From assembly GCF_019237635.1 (NCBI RefSeq), contig NZ_JAFAGS010000149.1, positions 1 through 64,000 of the forward strand: 64,000 nt of DNA, read 5' to 3'. The first letter of the stretch is position 1, and each line of letters opens with the position of its first letter. Below the pieces are notes generated by a model. The model searched no databases and was not told the origin of the DNA. It was given only the letters and a program-made list of their open reading frames with translations. Below are positions 9,867 to 18,938 of the stretch, one piece after another. The translations under genes and the position numbers were made by a program. The stretch comes from Pluralibacter sp. (GTDB taxonomy: Bacteria > Pseudomonadota > Gammaproteobacteria > Enterobacterales > Enterobacteriaceae).

Positions 9867-11453
9867 TTAACGGCTCTTAGTGGAAAAGAGGTCGGTGCCG
9901 AGGTGGTTGAAGTCCACCTTCTGCAGCTGGAAGTTGGTGATATAGACCGGACTGGCTTTCTGTTCTGAGATAAAGCGGTAGGGGCTGGCGATTTCTTTTG
10001 CCTGAATACCGGTCCACTGCGAGAAAAAGCGCAGGAAATCATTCGCGGAGCGGCGCGCTTTAATGACGCGGTGGGTTTTATCATCGCTGGAGAGCACCAT
10101 AAACGGCACCTGGAAGTTCTGCTGGAACTTGTCATCGTGCGCCAGATACTGCACCTCTTTACCCCGTTCTTTGAACGCCAGACCGTGGTCGGAGAAGTAG
10201 ACCATTGAGAAACTCTCGCCGGTATTACGTAACTGCGCATAAAGTTTGCTGAGCAGATCGTCGGTTTGCGTCATGCTGTACAAGTAACAGGATGTTTCTT
10301 TCGACTGCACGAAAACGTCATATTTACCCTGGGTGCGATCGCAAGCCTGAGGATGCGAACCCATCAGGTGTAAAACGATCAGCTGTGGCTGCGTACGCGG
10401 CGTCGACAGCACCTGGGCGGTCATTTTCAGCAGGTCGTCATCACGGGTATTTTTATCCGCTTCGAAATCACCGCTTTTCAGAAAATGCGCCTCATCGGCA
10501 CGCTTGGCGATGCTGGCTATTGCCGTATCGTACTGGCCGATTTGTCCCTGGTTGGAGAACCACCAGGTCTGGAAACCGGCGCGGTTGGCGAGGGTGACAA
10601 AGTTATCCTGATACAGCGGCTTGCCGTCCACGACCCGGTTGAGGGTCAGGCCCAGCGATTTTTGCGTCGAGCCGCTGGCGGCAATGTAATCGGCAAACAG
10701 AGTGCCGTTGACATGGCTGGCAAACGGCGTGTTATCCCAGTGGCCGCCGAACGCGCCGAGCGCATCGCGGCGCGCGCTTTCACCAATGACCACGACATAG
10801 GTGTGATACTTCGGTTTTACCGCCACCACGTTCCAGGTGTCTTTCTGGTCGGCAAACTGCGCCAGGCGCGCCTGTTCGTCCAGAACCTGCTGGTTGCTGA
10901 CCACGACATCATGGGCAAAGCGCGCGACCGGATAGCCGACTTTGCTGATACGAAAAACGCCGTCCCACGCGATTTCCTGAACCGGTCTGACAAAGGCGGT
11001 GCCGATGCAAAACAGTAAGCACAGCAGCTCGATTTTGCTCCACGGGCGTTTTTCTTCATGATGCTTGCGGCGAAAGGCAACGACGCCAAGGATGAAAATA
11101 AAGACCGCAATAAAGTAGCTGTACCACGGAAATATGGTCAGTATCTCGGTGGATTCTTCAACGTTAGTGGAATGAAGTGCCAGCAACGTATTGAAATTGG
11201 GGGCGCCGTAGGCCTGAGCAAACGGGTAATAAAAGGCCGCAATCAGAGAGATGACGGCGAGCAGCGTTTTTTGCACGCGCGGGGCGGCCCGCCACAGCAG
11301 ATGCAAGACGCCAGCAAAAGCGAAGGTATAAAGCAGGCTGAAAGGGTACCCGAGTGCCAGATTAATCAGCAACGACTGTAAAACGTAAAATCCGGTCCAT
11401 GGGCTTAACGCCAGGCCACGCGCAGCCAGCGATTCTTTCAGGGTAATATTCAT
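9867..11453 (-). CDS. opgE: Membrane phosphoethanolamine transferase, OpgE/YbiP
   Basis: Alkaline-phosphatase-superfamily phosphoethanolamine transferase; E. coli OpgE (YbiP) modifies osmoregulated periplasmic glucans. The 528 residues have about five N-terminal membrane segments (to about residue 165) and a periplasmic sulfatase-like catalytic domain. VVIGESARRDALGAFG contains the metal/nucleophile region, LIVLHLMGSHPQACDRT follows, and the metal ligands lie in MVYFSDHGLAFKE. The ATG at 11453 is the family start. It is a single gene between ompX and mntS. Confidence 0.88.
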   Translation of the reverse strand: MNITLKESLAARGLALSPWTGFYVLQSLLINLALGYPFSLLYTFAFAGVLHLLWRAAPRVQKTLLAVISLIAAFYYPFAQAYGAPNFNTLLALHSTNVEESTEILTIFPWYSYFIAVFIFILGVVAFRRKHHEEKRPWSKIELLCLLFCIGTAFVRPVQEIAWDGVFRISKVGYPVARFAHDVVVSNQQVLDEQARLAQFADQKDTWNVVAVKPKYHTYVVVIGESARRDALGAFGGHWDNTPFASHVNGTLFADYIAASGSTQKSLGLTLNRVVDGKPLYQDNFVTLANRAGFQTWWFSNQGQIGQYDTAIASIAKRADEAHFLKSGDFEADKNTRDDDLLKMTAQVLSTPRTQPQLIVLHLMGSHPQACDRTQGKYDVFVQSKETSCYLYSMTQTDDLLSKLYAQLRNTGESFSMVYFSDHGLAFKERGKEVQYLAHDDKFQQNFQVPFMVLSSDDKTHRVIKARRSANDFLRFFSQWTGIQAKEIASPYRFISEQKASPVYITNFQLQKVDFNHLGTDLFSTKSR

Positions 11454-11703
11454 AAGTCACAATCAAAAAAACCGCCATGTGCGTCCCCTGGCGTCAAGGG
11501 ATTAAAACTGCCGGGCAGTGCGTGTAGAAGGGGTTCAACGAGGCGCAGGAGCAGCAGGTGTCGCTAGAAGATAAATTTGATGGAGGAGAAGATCAACTGT
11601 CTATAACAAATTGTTTTGGGAGGAAGATTGCAAATCCGGAAAAAAAGAGGGGTTTTGTGGGAAAAACAGTCAGTATTCCACCTTCAGATGACAGAAAAAT
11701 GAA

Positions 11704-11723
11704 GCGGCGTACCGCGACGCCGC
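11704..11723 (-). terminator. Terminator of mntS
   Basis: GCGGCGT (11704-11710) pairs with ACGCCGC (11717-11723). Read on the minus strand the stem is followed by TTCATTTTT. It lies immediately after the mntS stop codon. The rest of 11454-11703 shows nothing I recognise beyond the opgE promoter region. Confidence 0.75.
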
Positions 11724-11724
11724 A

Positions 11725-11850
11725 TCAGTGGGATGGCTTATTTTGCTGAGGTTTGCCGTTGATGATGTCGCACAGCATGCTGACCAACATCAGGCGTACC
11801 TTAAAAGGAGAATGGCTAAACACCCGTAAGCACCTCTTCAGTTCGTTCAT
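11725..11850 (-). CDS. mntS: Small manganese-homeostasis protein MntS
   Basis: A 41-residue protein (MNELKRCLRVFSHSPFK..., ending QQNKPSH) that is nearly identical to E. coli MntS. MntS raises available intracellular Mn(II), apparently by inhibiting the MntP exporter, and is repressed by MntR with Mn(II). The ATG at 11850 has an ideal AGGAGG at 11855-11860; a longer reading frame upstream to 11919 would run through the promoter and is rejected. An MntR-type palindrome lies about 65 bp upstream, and the mntR gene starts 190 bp away, divergent. A terminator follows at once. Confidence 0.93.
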   Translation of the reverse strand: MNELKRCLRVFSHSPFKVRLMLVSMLCDIINGKPQQNKPSH

Positions 11851-11911
11851 AGGGCCTCCTGAACCTTTCCGCACCTTCGTTCCGTGAAGGAATGTTCGTA
11901 TTACATACAGA

Positions 11912-11927
11912 TATAGCACAGGCTATG
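11912..11927. promoter_or_regulatory. MntR operator upstream of mntS
   Basis: ATAGC (11913-11917) and GCTAT (11922-11926) form the palindrome TATAGCACAGGCTATG, close to the E. coli MntR box core (ACATAGC-N4-GCTATGT). A further partial copy (TAGCTATGGCTA) follows at about 11932-11943. It sits where MntR would repress mntS and could also affect mntR. Confidence 0.75.
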
Positions 11928-12036
11928 TTGTATAGCTATGGCTAAAACGTGAATTTTTTGTGCTCTGAGGCCAATCCTTTACAATGGGGGTACCTTTATA
12001 AGACGCTTTGACGCGTCACCATGATGAGGAAGCAAA

Positions 12037-12510
12037 ATGAGCCGTCGCCCGGGCACGCCAGGAACAAAAAAAGTGACGCAATTAGTGAATGTCGAAGAGC
12101 ATGTCGAAGGGTTTCGCCAGGTGCGTGAAGCGCACCGCCGCGAGCTGATTGATGATTACGTTGAGCTGATTTCCGATCTTATCCGCGAAGTGGGCGAAGC
12201 GCGCCAGGTGGATATGGCGGCGCGTTTAGGCGTTTCACAACCCACCGTCGCCAAAATGCTCAAACGACTCGCCGGGGTAGGGCTTATCGAGCAGATCCCC
12301 TGGCGCGGCGTTTTTCTGACCCCCGAAGGTGAAAAGCTGGCGCAGGAAAGCCGCGAACGTCACCATATAGTCGAAAACTTTTTACGGGTCATTGGTGTAA
12401 GTCCGGAAATTGCCCGCCGGGACGCCGAGGGGATGGAGCACCATGTCAGTGAAGAGACGCTTGAACGCTTTCGCCAGTTCACGCTCGCCGCTGAACAACA
12501 ATTGCCATGA
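12037..12510 (+). CDS. mntR: Manganese-responsive regulator MntR (DtxR family)
   Basis: Mn(II)-dependent repressor of manganese uptake (mntH) and mntS. The 157 residues contain an N-terminal winged HTH ([22 protein letters not shown], residues about 58-79) and the DtxR-type dimerisation/metal domain. The latter includes [29 protein letters not shown], with His and Glu/Asp ligand candidates. It closely matches E. coli MntR, including the N-terminal tail [33 protein letters not shown] precedes the ATG. Its stop overlaps the ybiR start by 4 bp. Confidence 0.96.
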   Translation: MSRRPGTPGTKKVTQLVNVEEHVEGFRQVREAHRRELIDDYVELISDLIREVGEARQVDMAARLGVSQPTVAKMLKRLAGVGLIEQIPWRGVFLTPEGEKLAQESRERHHIVENFLRVIGVSPEIARRDAEGMEHHVSEETLERFRQFTLAAEQQLP

Positions 12511-13619
12511 CGTTGCCGTTTTTGCGGTCGCTGCGCCATGACCGCTTTTTGCATCTGCTGGTGCTGACGGGCGTTCTGCTCAGCGTCTGGCTGCCGTTTC
12601 ATCCCGCCGCGTGGCTGACCGCCATCGACTGGCACACTATTGTTACCCTGAGCGGCCTGATGCTGCTCACTAAAGGCGTTGAGCTGAGCGGCTACTTTGA
12701 CGTGGTGGGGCGAAAAATGGTGCGGCGTTTCGTCACCGAACGCCAGCTGGCGCTGTTTCTGCTGCTCGCCGCAGCGCTGTTGTCGACGTTTCTGACCAAC
12801 GACGTGGCGCTGTTTATCGTGGTGCCGTTAACCATTACGCTCAAGAAATGGTGTGCGATACCGATTAACCGGCTGATCATTTTTGAAGCCCTGGCGGTAA
12901 ATGCCGGATCGTTGCTGACGCCGATTGGCAACCCGCAAAACATCTTGCTGTGGGGACGCTCCGGGCTGTCGTTCACCGCCTTCAGCGGGCAGATGGCGCC
13001 GCTGTCGCTGGTGATGGTGCTGACGCTTGTCGCGCTGTGCTGGTTTTGCTTTCCGGCGAAAGCGCTGCATTACCAGAGCGCCGACCGGATGCCGCCGTGG
13101 CAACCGAAGCTGGTGTGGAGCTGCCTTGCCTTCTACCTTATCTTTTTGCTGGCGCTGGAACTCCGTCTTGAGCTTGGAGGGCTTGCTCTGCTGGTGGCGG
13201 GTTTCCTTGCCCTGGAAAGAAAAGTGGTGCTCAGCGTCGACTGGACGCTGCTGCTGGTCTTTATGGCGATGTTTATCGATGTCTCTCTGCTTACCCAGCT
13301 TCCGTTGCTGCAAACGCTGTTGAGCGACATCGGCCAGTATGGCGACGTCCGGTTGTGGCTGACGGCGATAGGACTGTCGCAAGTCATAAGCAATGTGCCA
13401 TCGACTATCCTGTTGCTTAACTATGTTTCTCCTTCCTTGCTGCTGGCATGGGCGGTCAACGTTGGCGGATTCGGCCTGCTGCCGGGGTCGCTTGCGAATC
13501 TGATAGCCCTGCGCATGGCTAACGACCGACGCATCTGGTGGCGTTTTCACCTCTACTCATTACCGATGCTGCTGTGGGCAGCCGTGGTAGGTTACCTGCT
13601 GCTCGTCTGCCTTCGTTAG
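12507..13619 (+). CDS. ybiR: Putative anion transporter YbiR (ArsB/NhaD-CitMHS superfamily)
   Basis: Polytopic inner-membrane protein of the ion-transporter superfamily (ArsB/CitM-like), substrate unknown. The 370 residues form about ten hydrophobic segments. Characteristic stretches are [19 protein letters not shown] and [18 protein letters not shown]; the second resembles the GNP-containing substrate loop of this superfamily. A matching [13 protein letters not shown] loop occurs in the second half. It is translationally coupled to mntR (ATGA overlap), the order found in E. coli, which hints at a role in metal or oxyanion homeostasis but does not prove one. Confidence 0.85.
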   Translation: MTLPFLRSLRHDRFLHLLVLTGVLLSVWLPFHPAAWLTAIDWHTIVTLSGLMLLTKGVELSGYFDVVGRKMVRRFVTERQLALFLLLAAALLSTFLTNDVALFIVVPLTITLKKWCAIPINRLIIFEALAVNAGSLLTPIGNPQNILLWGRSGLSFTAFSGQMAPLSLVMVLTLVALCWFCFPAKALHYQSADRMPPWQPKLVWSCLAFYLIFLLALELRLELGGLALLVAGFLALERKVVLSVDWTLLLVFMAMFIDVSLLTQLPLLQTLLSDIGQYGDVRLWLTAIGLSQVISNVPSTILLLNYVSPSLLLAWAVNVGGFGLLPGSLANLIALRMANDRRIWWRFHLYSLPMLLWAAVVGYLLLVCLR

Positions 13620-13719
13620 GATCGTGCGAGCCTGAATGTCGGCGAAATCGGCTTTTTCTTTTCGAAACTGCTCACAAATTCCGCACAGCCTCTTTGCCTG
13701 AATTGTCATTTTTGTTTAT

Positions 13720-13752
13720 ATGACTGGTCATTTCATTTAAATGACTAGTCAT
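13720..13752. promoter_or_regulatory. Twin operators upstream of the GH1 gene
   Basis: ATGACTGGTCAT (13720-13731) and ATGACTAGTCAT (13741-13752) are palindromes; the second is perfect. Their starts are 21 bp apart (two helical turns). The second copy ends just before the ribosome site of the GH1 gene. The likely binder is the GntR/UTRA regulator encoded two genes downstream (inference). Confidence 0.7.
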
Positions 13753-13768
13753 ATAAGGAAGTGACGGA

Positions 13769-15142
13769 ATGAGCACATTGCCAGCAGGATTTTTATGGGG
13801 CAACTCGGTGTCCAGCATGCAGACCGAAGGCGCATGGAATGAGGGAGGGAAGGGGATGTCGGTTTACGATATTCGCGAACCCGGCGAGTTCGCCTCCGAC
13901 TGGAAGGTAGCGACTGATTCATACCACCGCTATCAGGAAGATTTCGACCTGATGAAAGATCTTGGGATGAACTGCTACCGCTTTCAGATAGCCTGGAGCC
14001 GCGTCTGTCCTACTGGCGATGGCGCGTTTAATGAAGAGGGCATTGCGTTTTATCACCGTTTTATCGATGACCTGATCGCCCGCGGCATTGAACCGATGAT
14101 CTGCCTGTACCACTTCGATATGCCGTTGCACCTCGCTGAGACCTACAACGGTTTTACCGATCGTCGGGTGATGGAAGCGTTTATCCGCTACGGTCAGAAA
14201 ATGATCGACTGCTACGGCGACAAAGTGAAATGGTGGCTGACCTTTAACGAACAGAACCTCTACCACATGCCGGAGGCGTTTTGTATTTCGGGCTATATGC
14301 GCGGCGATAAAACCCTGCGTGACCTTTACGCCATCCAGCATCACGTGATGATGGCGCACGCCCACCTGACCCATTACCTGCACCAGCACAAGCCGGGGCA
14401 ACTGATGGGCGGAATGCTGGCGCATGCGTTGGTCTATCCGGCGACCTGTAAGCCGCGCGACATCTTCTGCGCCCAGCAGGTCGATGAGTTTTTTAACCAG
14501 AATCTGTTACGGGTATTCGCCGGCGAAGGGTACAGCCCTGAAGTCATGGCGCTGGTCGAACGAGAAGGCTTTCGCGACCTGTATCGGGATGAGGATCTGG
14601 CGGTTCTGGCGCAGACCAAAAACGACTATATGGCGTTTAGCTACTACGCCAGTAAATCCCTCGACAGCGACGCCATTCCGCCGGGTACCGCGGTAAATAA
14701 CTACATGTTGCACGGTGATAAGCGTAACCCGCATCTGCAGGCGACCGAGTGGAACTGGCAGATAGATTCGCTGGGTTTTCGCACTATTATCACCCGTTAT
14801 TACAACGACTGGCGACTGCCGGTATTCCCCATTGAGAACGGTATTGGGGTGATTGAGTCGTGGGATGGCGTCAATCCGGTGGAGGATGATTACCGTATCG
14901 CATACCACCGCGATCATATCAACGCCATGAAAGACGCGATGTTTGAGGATGGTGCCCAGGTTATCGGTTACCTCGGATGGGGGCTTATCGACATTCTCAG
15001 TTCGCAGGGCGATATGCGTAAGCGCTACGGCGTGGTTTACGTTAACCGTGAAAATCACGACCTGAAAGATCTCAAGCGCGTGCCGAAGAAGAGCTATGCA
15101 TGGTTAAAACGGGCGATTCACAGTAACGGCGAGGAGATGTAG
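13769..15142 (+). CDS. 6-phospho-beta-glucosidase, glycoside hydrolase family 1
   Basis: Cytoplasmic hydrolase expected to cleave phosphorylated beta-glucosides delivered by a PTS. The 457 residues are standard for GH1. The acid/base is Glu161 in LTFNEQN and the nucleophile Glu356 in FPIENG. The phosphate-binding signature near residue 410 (SSQGDMRKRYGVVYV, with Ser, Lys and Tyr) points to a 6-phospho-sugar rather than a free glucoside. The ATG at 13769 follows AAGGAAG. The gene sits between ybiR and ldtB, where K-12 has nothing, together with a PTS fragment and a GntR regulator. With its EIIC broken, the enzyme must rely on another transporter. Confidence 0.88.
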   Translation: MSTLPAGFLWGNSVSSMQTEGAWNEGGKGMSVYDIREPGEFASDWKVATDSYHRYQEDFDLMKDLGMNCYRFQIAWSRVCPTGDGAFNEEGIAFYHRFIDDLIARGIEPMICLYHFDMPLHLAETYNGFTDRRVMEAFIRYGQKMIDCYGDKVKWWLTFNEQNLYHMPEAFCISGYMRGDKTLRDLYAIQHHVMMAHAHLTHYLHQHKPGQLMGGMLAHALVYPATCKPRDIFCAQQVDEFFNQNLLRVFAGEGYSPEVMALVEREGFRDLYRDEDLAVLAQTKNDYMAFSYYASKSLDSDAIPPGTAVNNYMLHGDKRNPHLQATEWNWQIDSLGFRTIITRYYNDWRLPVFPIENGIGVIESWDGVNPVEDDYRIAYHRDHINAMKDAMFEDGAQVIGYLGWGLIDILSSQGDMRKRYGVVYVNRENHDLKDLKRVPKKSYAWLKRAIHSNGEEM

Positions 15143-15292
15143 TCCACCGCGGTCATGCTGATTTTTCCTCTGGCCGGTCTGGCGGGTTCGGCAGTGCGGG
15201 TGGTCCAGTTGATAATCAGCATCGTTGGTGTATTCTTCTACCGGCCTTTCCTCAAAAATGCTGAGAGAGTGGCTTTAAAAACAATGGGATAA
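15143..15292 (+). pseudogene. Remnant of a PTS EIIC C-terminus
   Basis: The reading frame directly after the GH1 stop codon stays open for about 49 codons to TAA at 15290-15292. It encodes a hydrophobic segment followed by GVFFYRPFLKNAERVAL. This resembles the extreme C-terminus of lactose/cellobiose-family EIIC permeases (last membrane helix, then Y-x-PF plus a charged tail). No ribosome site precedes it and the rest of the permease is absent. The position between a phospho-glucosidase and a GntR regulator is where an EIIC gene would be expected. I read it as a deletion fossil; a chance open frame is possible. Confidence 0.5.
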
Positions 15293-15314
15293 TTGAATCA
15301 AAGAAGGAAGGGCA

Positions 15315-16031
15315 ATGGCGGCGAAGTATCTGACGATTGCGCGCGAGATTAAGAAACGCATTATCAGCCAGCAGTATTCCGCAACCGAGCCATTGCCCGA
15401 TCAGCTCGCGCTGGCGGCAGAGTTCCAGACCAGCAGGATGACCATCCAGCAGGCGATGCGCCAGCTTATCGTTGAAGGGCTGATATATACCCGCCAGGGG
15501 CAGGGGACCTTCGTGCGCAAGAATTTTCTGCAGCTATCACAGTGGGATCTCTGTGGCAGCGACTACTTCGGCGCGACCAAAACCTGGGAGCATCTGGGCA
15601 CGGTCGCCAGTCGGGTTGTCCGCTTTGAGTTGCGCTTCCCCAGTGAAAAAGAGCAGGCGTCGCTGCTTATTAATGCCGATTCGCCAGTGTACGACTTTGT
15701 CCGCCTGCGTTTATTAAACGACGAGCCGGTGTCGCTGGATGCGACCGTCATGCCGGTAAATCTGGTTCCGGGTCTGAATAAAAGTCACCTTGAAAGCTCG
15801 GTGTTTCGTTACGTGCAGGAGAGCGTGGGGTTAAAAATTATGGGCTCTTACCGGGTGGTGCGCGCAATCAAACCGGATGCGCTGGACCAGCAGCATCTTA
15901 TCTGCAGCGAAAGCGACCCGATTCTGGAGGTGGAGCAGGTGATTTATCTGGAGGATGGCACGCCGCTGGAGTATGCGCACTGTCATTACCGCTACGATCA
16001 CGGTGGTATTGTCATTGTGAATAACGGCTGA
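15315..16031 (+). CDS. GntR-family regulator with UTRA domain
   Basis: Transcription factor of the HutC/GntR type. The 238 residues have an N-terminal winged HTH (LADQLALAAEFQTSRMTIQQAMRQL-like block, residues about 25-50, then YTRQGQGTFVRK). A UTRA ligand domain (about residues 95-235) ends with LEYAHCHYRYDHGGIVIVN, a typical UTRA close. AGAAGGAAGG precedes the ATG. Ligands of such regulators near GH1 genes are usually phospho-sugars. The twin ATGACTNGTCAT sites before the GH1 gene are its probable operators. Confidence 0.85.
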   Translation: MAAKYLTIAREIKKRIISQQYSATEPLPDQLALAAEFQTSRMTIQQAMRQLIVEGLIYTRQGQGTFVRKNFLQLSQWDLCGSDYFGATKTWEHLGTVASRVVRFELRFPSEKEQASLLINADSPVYDFVRLRLLNDEPVSLDATVMPVNLVPGLNKSHLESSVFRYVQESVGLKIMGSYRVVRAIKPDALDQQHLICSESDPILEVEQVIYLEDGTPLEYAHCHYRYDHGGIVIVNNG

Positions 16032-16067
16032 GGTTTGGTTTATCGCGGATTAGCGTGAACCAAAAAA

Positions 16068-16097
16068 ATACCCCGGAAATATCCGAGGTATTTTATA
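16068..16097. terminator. Bidirectional terminator between the GntR gene and ldtB
   Basis: AATACCCCGGA pairs with TCCGAGGTATT (one G-U or mismatch) around AAT. A-rich sequence flanks on the left and TTTTATATAA on the right, so both strands see a U-tract. It serves the convergent regulator and ldtB. Confidence 0.7.
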
Positions 16098-16118
16098 TAA
16101 CGTTATATCTCTGAAGCG

Positions 16119-17039
16119 TTAGTTCAGACGTACTGGCATACCAGAACGGTTCTGGATTGCCTGGTTCAGTACATTCTGGTCAACGTCGGCCTGACTGGTT
16201 ACGGTTTGCACCGCGTTGTTCAGCGTCACTGGCACGGTTTCACCGTGAGTGAACTGGGCTTCGGTGGTGGACAGTGGGTTGTGAACTTCTACATAGCGGC
16301 TGCCGTCTGGCTCCGTGGTCGCTTTCACCGCTTCATCGATAAACTGTACGCGCGTGCCGACAGGCACGTTCTGGAACAGGAATTTGATGTCATCGTTACG
16401 CAGGCGTACGCAGCCATGGCTTACGCGCAGACCGATACCGAAGTTCGCGTTGGTGCCGTGAATCGCATACAGGCGGCCAATATACAGCGCGTACAGACCC
16501 ATCGGGTTATCCGGGCCTGCAGGGACAACGGCTGGCAGCGGGTTGCCAGCGGCAATATATTCCGCGTGCATTTTAGCCGTCGGCGTCCAGGTTGGACCGG
16601 CTTTCTTACGCTCTACAGTGGTTGTCCAGTTGATCGGCGTGTCTTTACCCAACTGACCGATGCCGATCGGCAGCACGATAACCGTGTTGGTGCCTTTAGG
16701 GTAGTAGTACAGACGCATTTCGGCGCTGTTGATGACGATACCTTCGTGCGGGGTGTCCGGCAGGATCAACTGCTGGGGAATGTTCAGCACGCTACCGCCT
16801 TTCGGCAGATACACATCGATGCCCGGGTTCGCTTCGGTCATGTTGGACAGACCCATCTGATACTCGGCAGCAAAGTACTCCAGCGGCTGCTTGTTATCTT
16901 CCGGGATGGTGATCACCTGGTTCTGACCAATCAGACGGCTGCCATCTGTCGGTAGCGGGTAAGTGACGGCTGATGCGCTATTGCAAAAGCCCACTACGGC
17001 GAACGCCGCCGCGAAAAACATCGATAGTTTCATTTTCAT
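16119..17039 (-). CDS. ldtB: L,D-transpeptidase LdtB (YbiS)
   Basis: Periplasmic L,D-transpeptidase that links Braun lipoprotein to peptidoglycan. The 306 residues begin with a signal peptide ([24 protein letters not shown]). A LysM-like segment (residues about 40-90) follows, then the YkuD catalytic domain with [24 protein letters not shown]. In that motif His and the Cys of SHGCVR are catalytic. It is nearly identical to E. coli YbiS over its length. A bidirectional terminator follows. It is divergent from ybiT. Confidence 0.96.
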   Translation of the reverse strand: MKMKLSMFFAAAFAVVGFCNSASAVTYPLPTDGSRLIGQNQVITIPEDNKQPLEYFAAEYQMGLSNMTEANPGIDVYLPKGGSVLNIPQQLILPDTPHEGIVINSAEMRLYYYPKGTNTVIVLPIGIGQLGKDTPINWTTTVERKKAGPTWTPTAKMHAEYIAAGNPLPAVVPAGPDNPMGLYALYIGRLYAIHGTNANFGIGLRVSHGCVRLRNDDIKFLFQNVPVGTRVQFIDEAVKATTEPDGSRYVEVHNPLSTTEAQFTHGETVPVTLNNAVQTVTSQADVDQNVLNQAIQNRSGMPVRLN

Positions 17040-17256
17040 GTTAAGTGAAGTATCAGAGCCTTACAGGCTGTTGGTTGTAAAGTCGGGCGTTAGATGGGAG
17101 CGCATTATATGTGCATTCCACCGAACAGGGAAATCAGATGTGGATTAAATCACACTTTTTCGCGTTACTGTCAGTATAGCCGGGCTAAAGGCAGGGCGAT
17201 TTTAATTCAGAACTGTGGCAAAATACGCCGTTTGTCACATCTTTCAGGATACGCCC

Positions 17257-18852
17257 GTGTTAGTTACCAGCAACGTTACCATGCAATTCGGCAGTAAGCC
17301 GCTGTTTGAAAATATCTCCGTTAAATTTGGCGGCGGCAACCGTTACGGCCTGATTGGCGCCAACGGCAGCGGTAAATCCACTTTTATGAAAATTCTCGGC
17401 GGCGATTTAGAACCGACGCTGGGTAACGTCTCTCTCGATCCTAATGAGCGCATCGGTAAGTTGCGCCAGGATCAGTTCGCTTTCGAATCTTTCACCGTTC
17501 TGGATACCGTCATTATGGGTCACGGCGAGCTGTGGGAAGTGAAGCAGGAGCGTGACCGCATTTACAGCCTTGCAGAAATGAGCGAGGAAGATGGCTACAA
17601 AGTTGCCGATCTGGAAGTAAAATACGGTGAAATGGACGGTTATTCCGCCGAAGCGCGCGCCGGTGAACTGCTGCTGGGCGTCGGGATTCCGGTTGAACAA
17701 CATTACGGCCCGATGAGCGAAGTGGCGCCAGGTTGGAAACTGCGTGTGCTTCTGGCGCAGGCGCTGTTCTCTAATCCGGACATTCTGCTGCTCGATGAAC
17801 CAACCAACAACCTGGATATCGATACCATCCGCTGGCTGGAGCAGACGCTGAACGATCGTGACAGCACCATGATAATCATCTCGCACGACCGTCACTTCCT
17901 GAATATGGTCTGCACCCACATGGCGGATCTCGACTACGGCGAACTGCGCGTGTACCCGGGCAACTACGATGAGTACATGACCGCGGCAACTCAGGCGCGC
18001 GAACGCCTGCTGGCCGATAACGCCAAGAAAAAAGCGCAAATTGCCGACCTGCAGTCCTTTGTCAGCCGCTTTAGCGCCAACGCCTCTAAATCCCGTCAGG
18101 CCACCTCGCGTGCTCGTCAGATTGACAAGATCAAGCTGGAAGAGGTGAAAGCCTCCAGCCGCCAGAACCCGTTCATCCGCTTTGAACAGGATAAAAAACT
18201 GTTCCGCAACGCGCTGGAAGTGGAGGCGCTGGCCAAAGGTTTTGATGAAGGCCCGCTGTTCAAAAACTTCAACCTGCTGCTGGAAGTGGGCGAGAAAATT
18301 GCCATCCTCGGCGCAAACGGCGTGGGTAAATCCACCATGCTGAAAACGCTGGTGGGCGAGATGACGCCGGATAACGGTACTGTGAAGTGGTCCGAAAACG
18401 CACAGATTGGCTACTACGCGCAGGACCATGAGTATGAGTTCGAAAATGGCCTGACCGTCTTCGACTGGATGAGCCAGTGGAAACAGGAAGGCGACGATGA
18501 GCAGGCGGTACGCAGTATTCTCGGCCGTCTGTTGTTCAGCCAGGACGATATCAAGAAACCGGCGAAGGTGCTTTCAGGTGGTGAGAAGGGGCGTATGCTG
18601 TTTGGCAAGCTGATGATGGAAAAGCCGAACATTCTGGTGATGGACGAACCGACCAACCACCTGGATATGGAATCTATCGAATCGCTGAACATGGCGCTGG
18701 AACTGTATCAGGGCACGCTAATCTTCGTTTCTCACGACCGTGAGTTCGTTTCATCGCTGGCGACCCGCGTCATTGAGATCACGCCAGAGCGCGTGGTGGA
18801 CTTCACGGGTAATTACGAAGATTACCTGCGTAGTAAAGGGATCGAAGGCTAA
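17257..18852 (+). CDS. ybiT: ABC-F family ATPase YbiT
   Basis: Soluble ABC-F protein with two ATPase domains; the family acts on ribosomes as translation factors. From the GTG at 17257 it is 531 residues ([17 protein letters not shown]). Domain 1 has Walker [10 protein letters not shown], signature-like [17 protein letters not shown] and Walker [14 protein letters not shown] charged linker follows ([20 protein letters not shown]). Domain 2 has [19 protein letters not shown] and [13 protein letters not shown] prefer the GTG to an upstream start at 17215 because the N terminus then matches E. coli YbiT and AGGA precedes it. Confidence 0.94.
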   Translation: MLVTSNVTMQFGSKPLFENISVKFGGGNRYGLIGANGSGKSTFMKILGGDLEPTLGNVSLDPNERIGKLRQDQFAFESFTVLDTVIMGHGELWEVKQERDRIYSLAEMSEEDGYKVADLEVKYGEMDGYSAEARAGELLLGVGIPVEQHYGPMSEVAPGWKLRVLLAQALFSNPDILLLDEPTNNLDIDTIRWLEQTLNDRDSTMIIISHDRHFLNMVCTHMADLDYGELRVYPGNYDEYMTAATQARERLLADNAKKKAQIADLQSFVSRFSANASKSRQATSRARQIDKIKLEEVKASSRQNPFIRFEQDKKLFRNALEVEALAKGFDEGPLFKNFNLLLEVGEKIAILGANGVGKSTMLKTLVGEMTPDNGTVKWSENAQIGYYAQDHEYEFENGLTVFDWMSQWKQEGDDEQAVRSILGRLLFSQDDIKKPAKVLSGGEKGRMLFGKLMMEKPNILVMDEPTNHLDMESIESLNMALELYQGTLIFVSHDREFVSSLATRVIEITPERVVDFTGNYEDYLRSKGIEG

Positions 18853-18884
18853 AAAAAGGCCCGGTGGCTACGCTTACCGGGCCT
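18851..18884 (-). terminator. Terminator of the GH31 operon, abutting ybiT
   Basis: AGGCCCGGT (18857-18865) pairs perfectly with ACCGGGCCT (18876-18884). The A-tract at 18851-18857 is a U-tract on the minus strand. It therefore ends transcription of the GH31/MFS genes, and it begins at the ybiT stop codon. No U-tract follows on the plus strand. Confidence 0.75.
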
Positions 18885-18896
18885 GCTCTCCTGAGT

Positions 18897-18930
18897 TGTA
18901 GGCCGGGTAAGGCGAAGCCGCCACCCGGCA
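18897..18930. repeat. REP (repetitive extragenic palindromic) element
   Basis: GTAGGCCGGGTAAGGCG-AA-GCCGCCACCCGGC is the classic enterobacterial REP half, with an imperfect stem GCCGGGTAAGGCG/GCCGCCACCCGGC. It lies in the convergent gap between ybiT and the GH31 gene, at the boundary of the inserted GH31/MFS/LacI block. Confidence 0.8.
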
Positions 18931-18938
18931 ATTACGCA

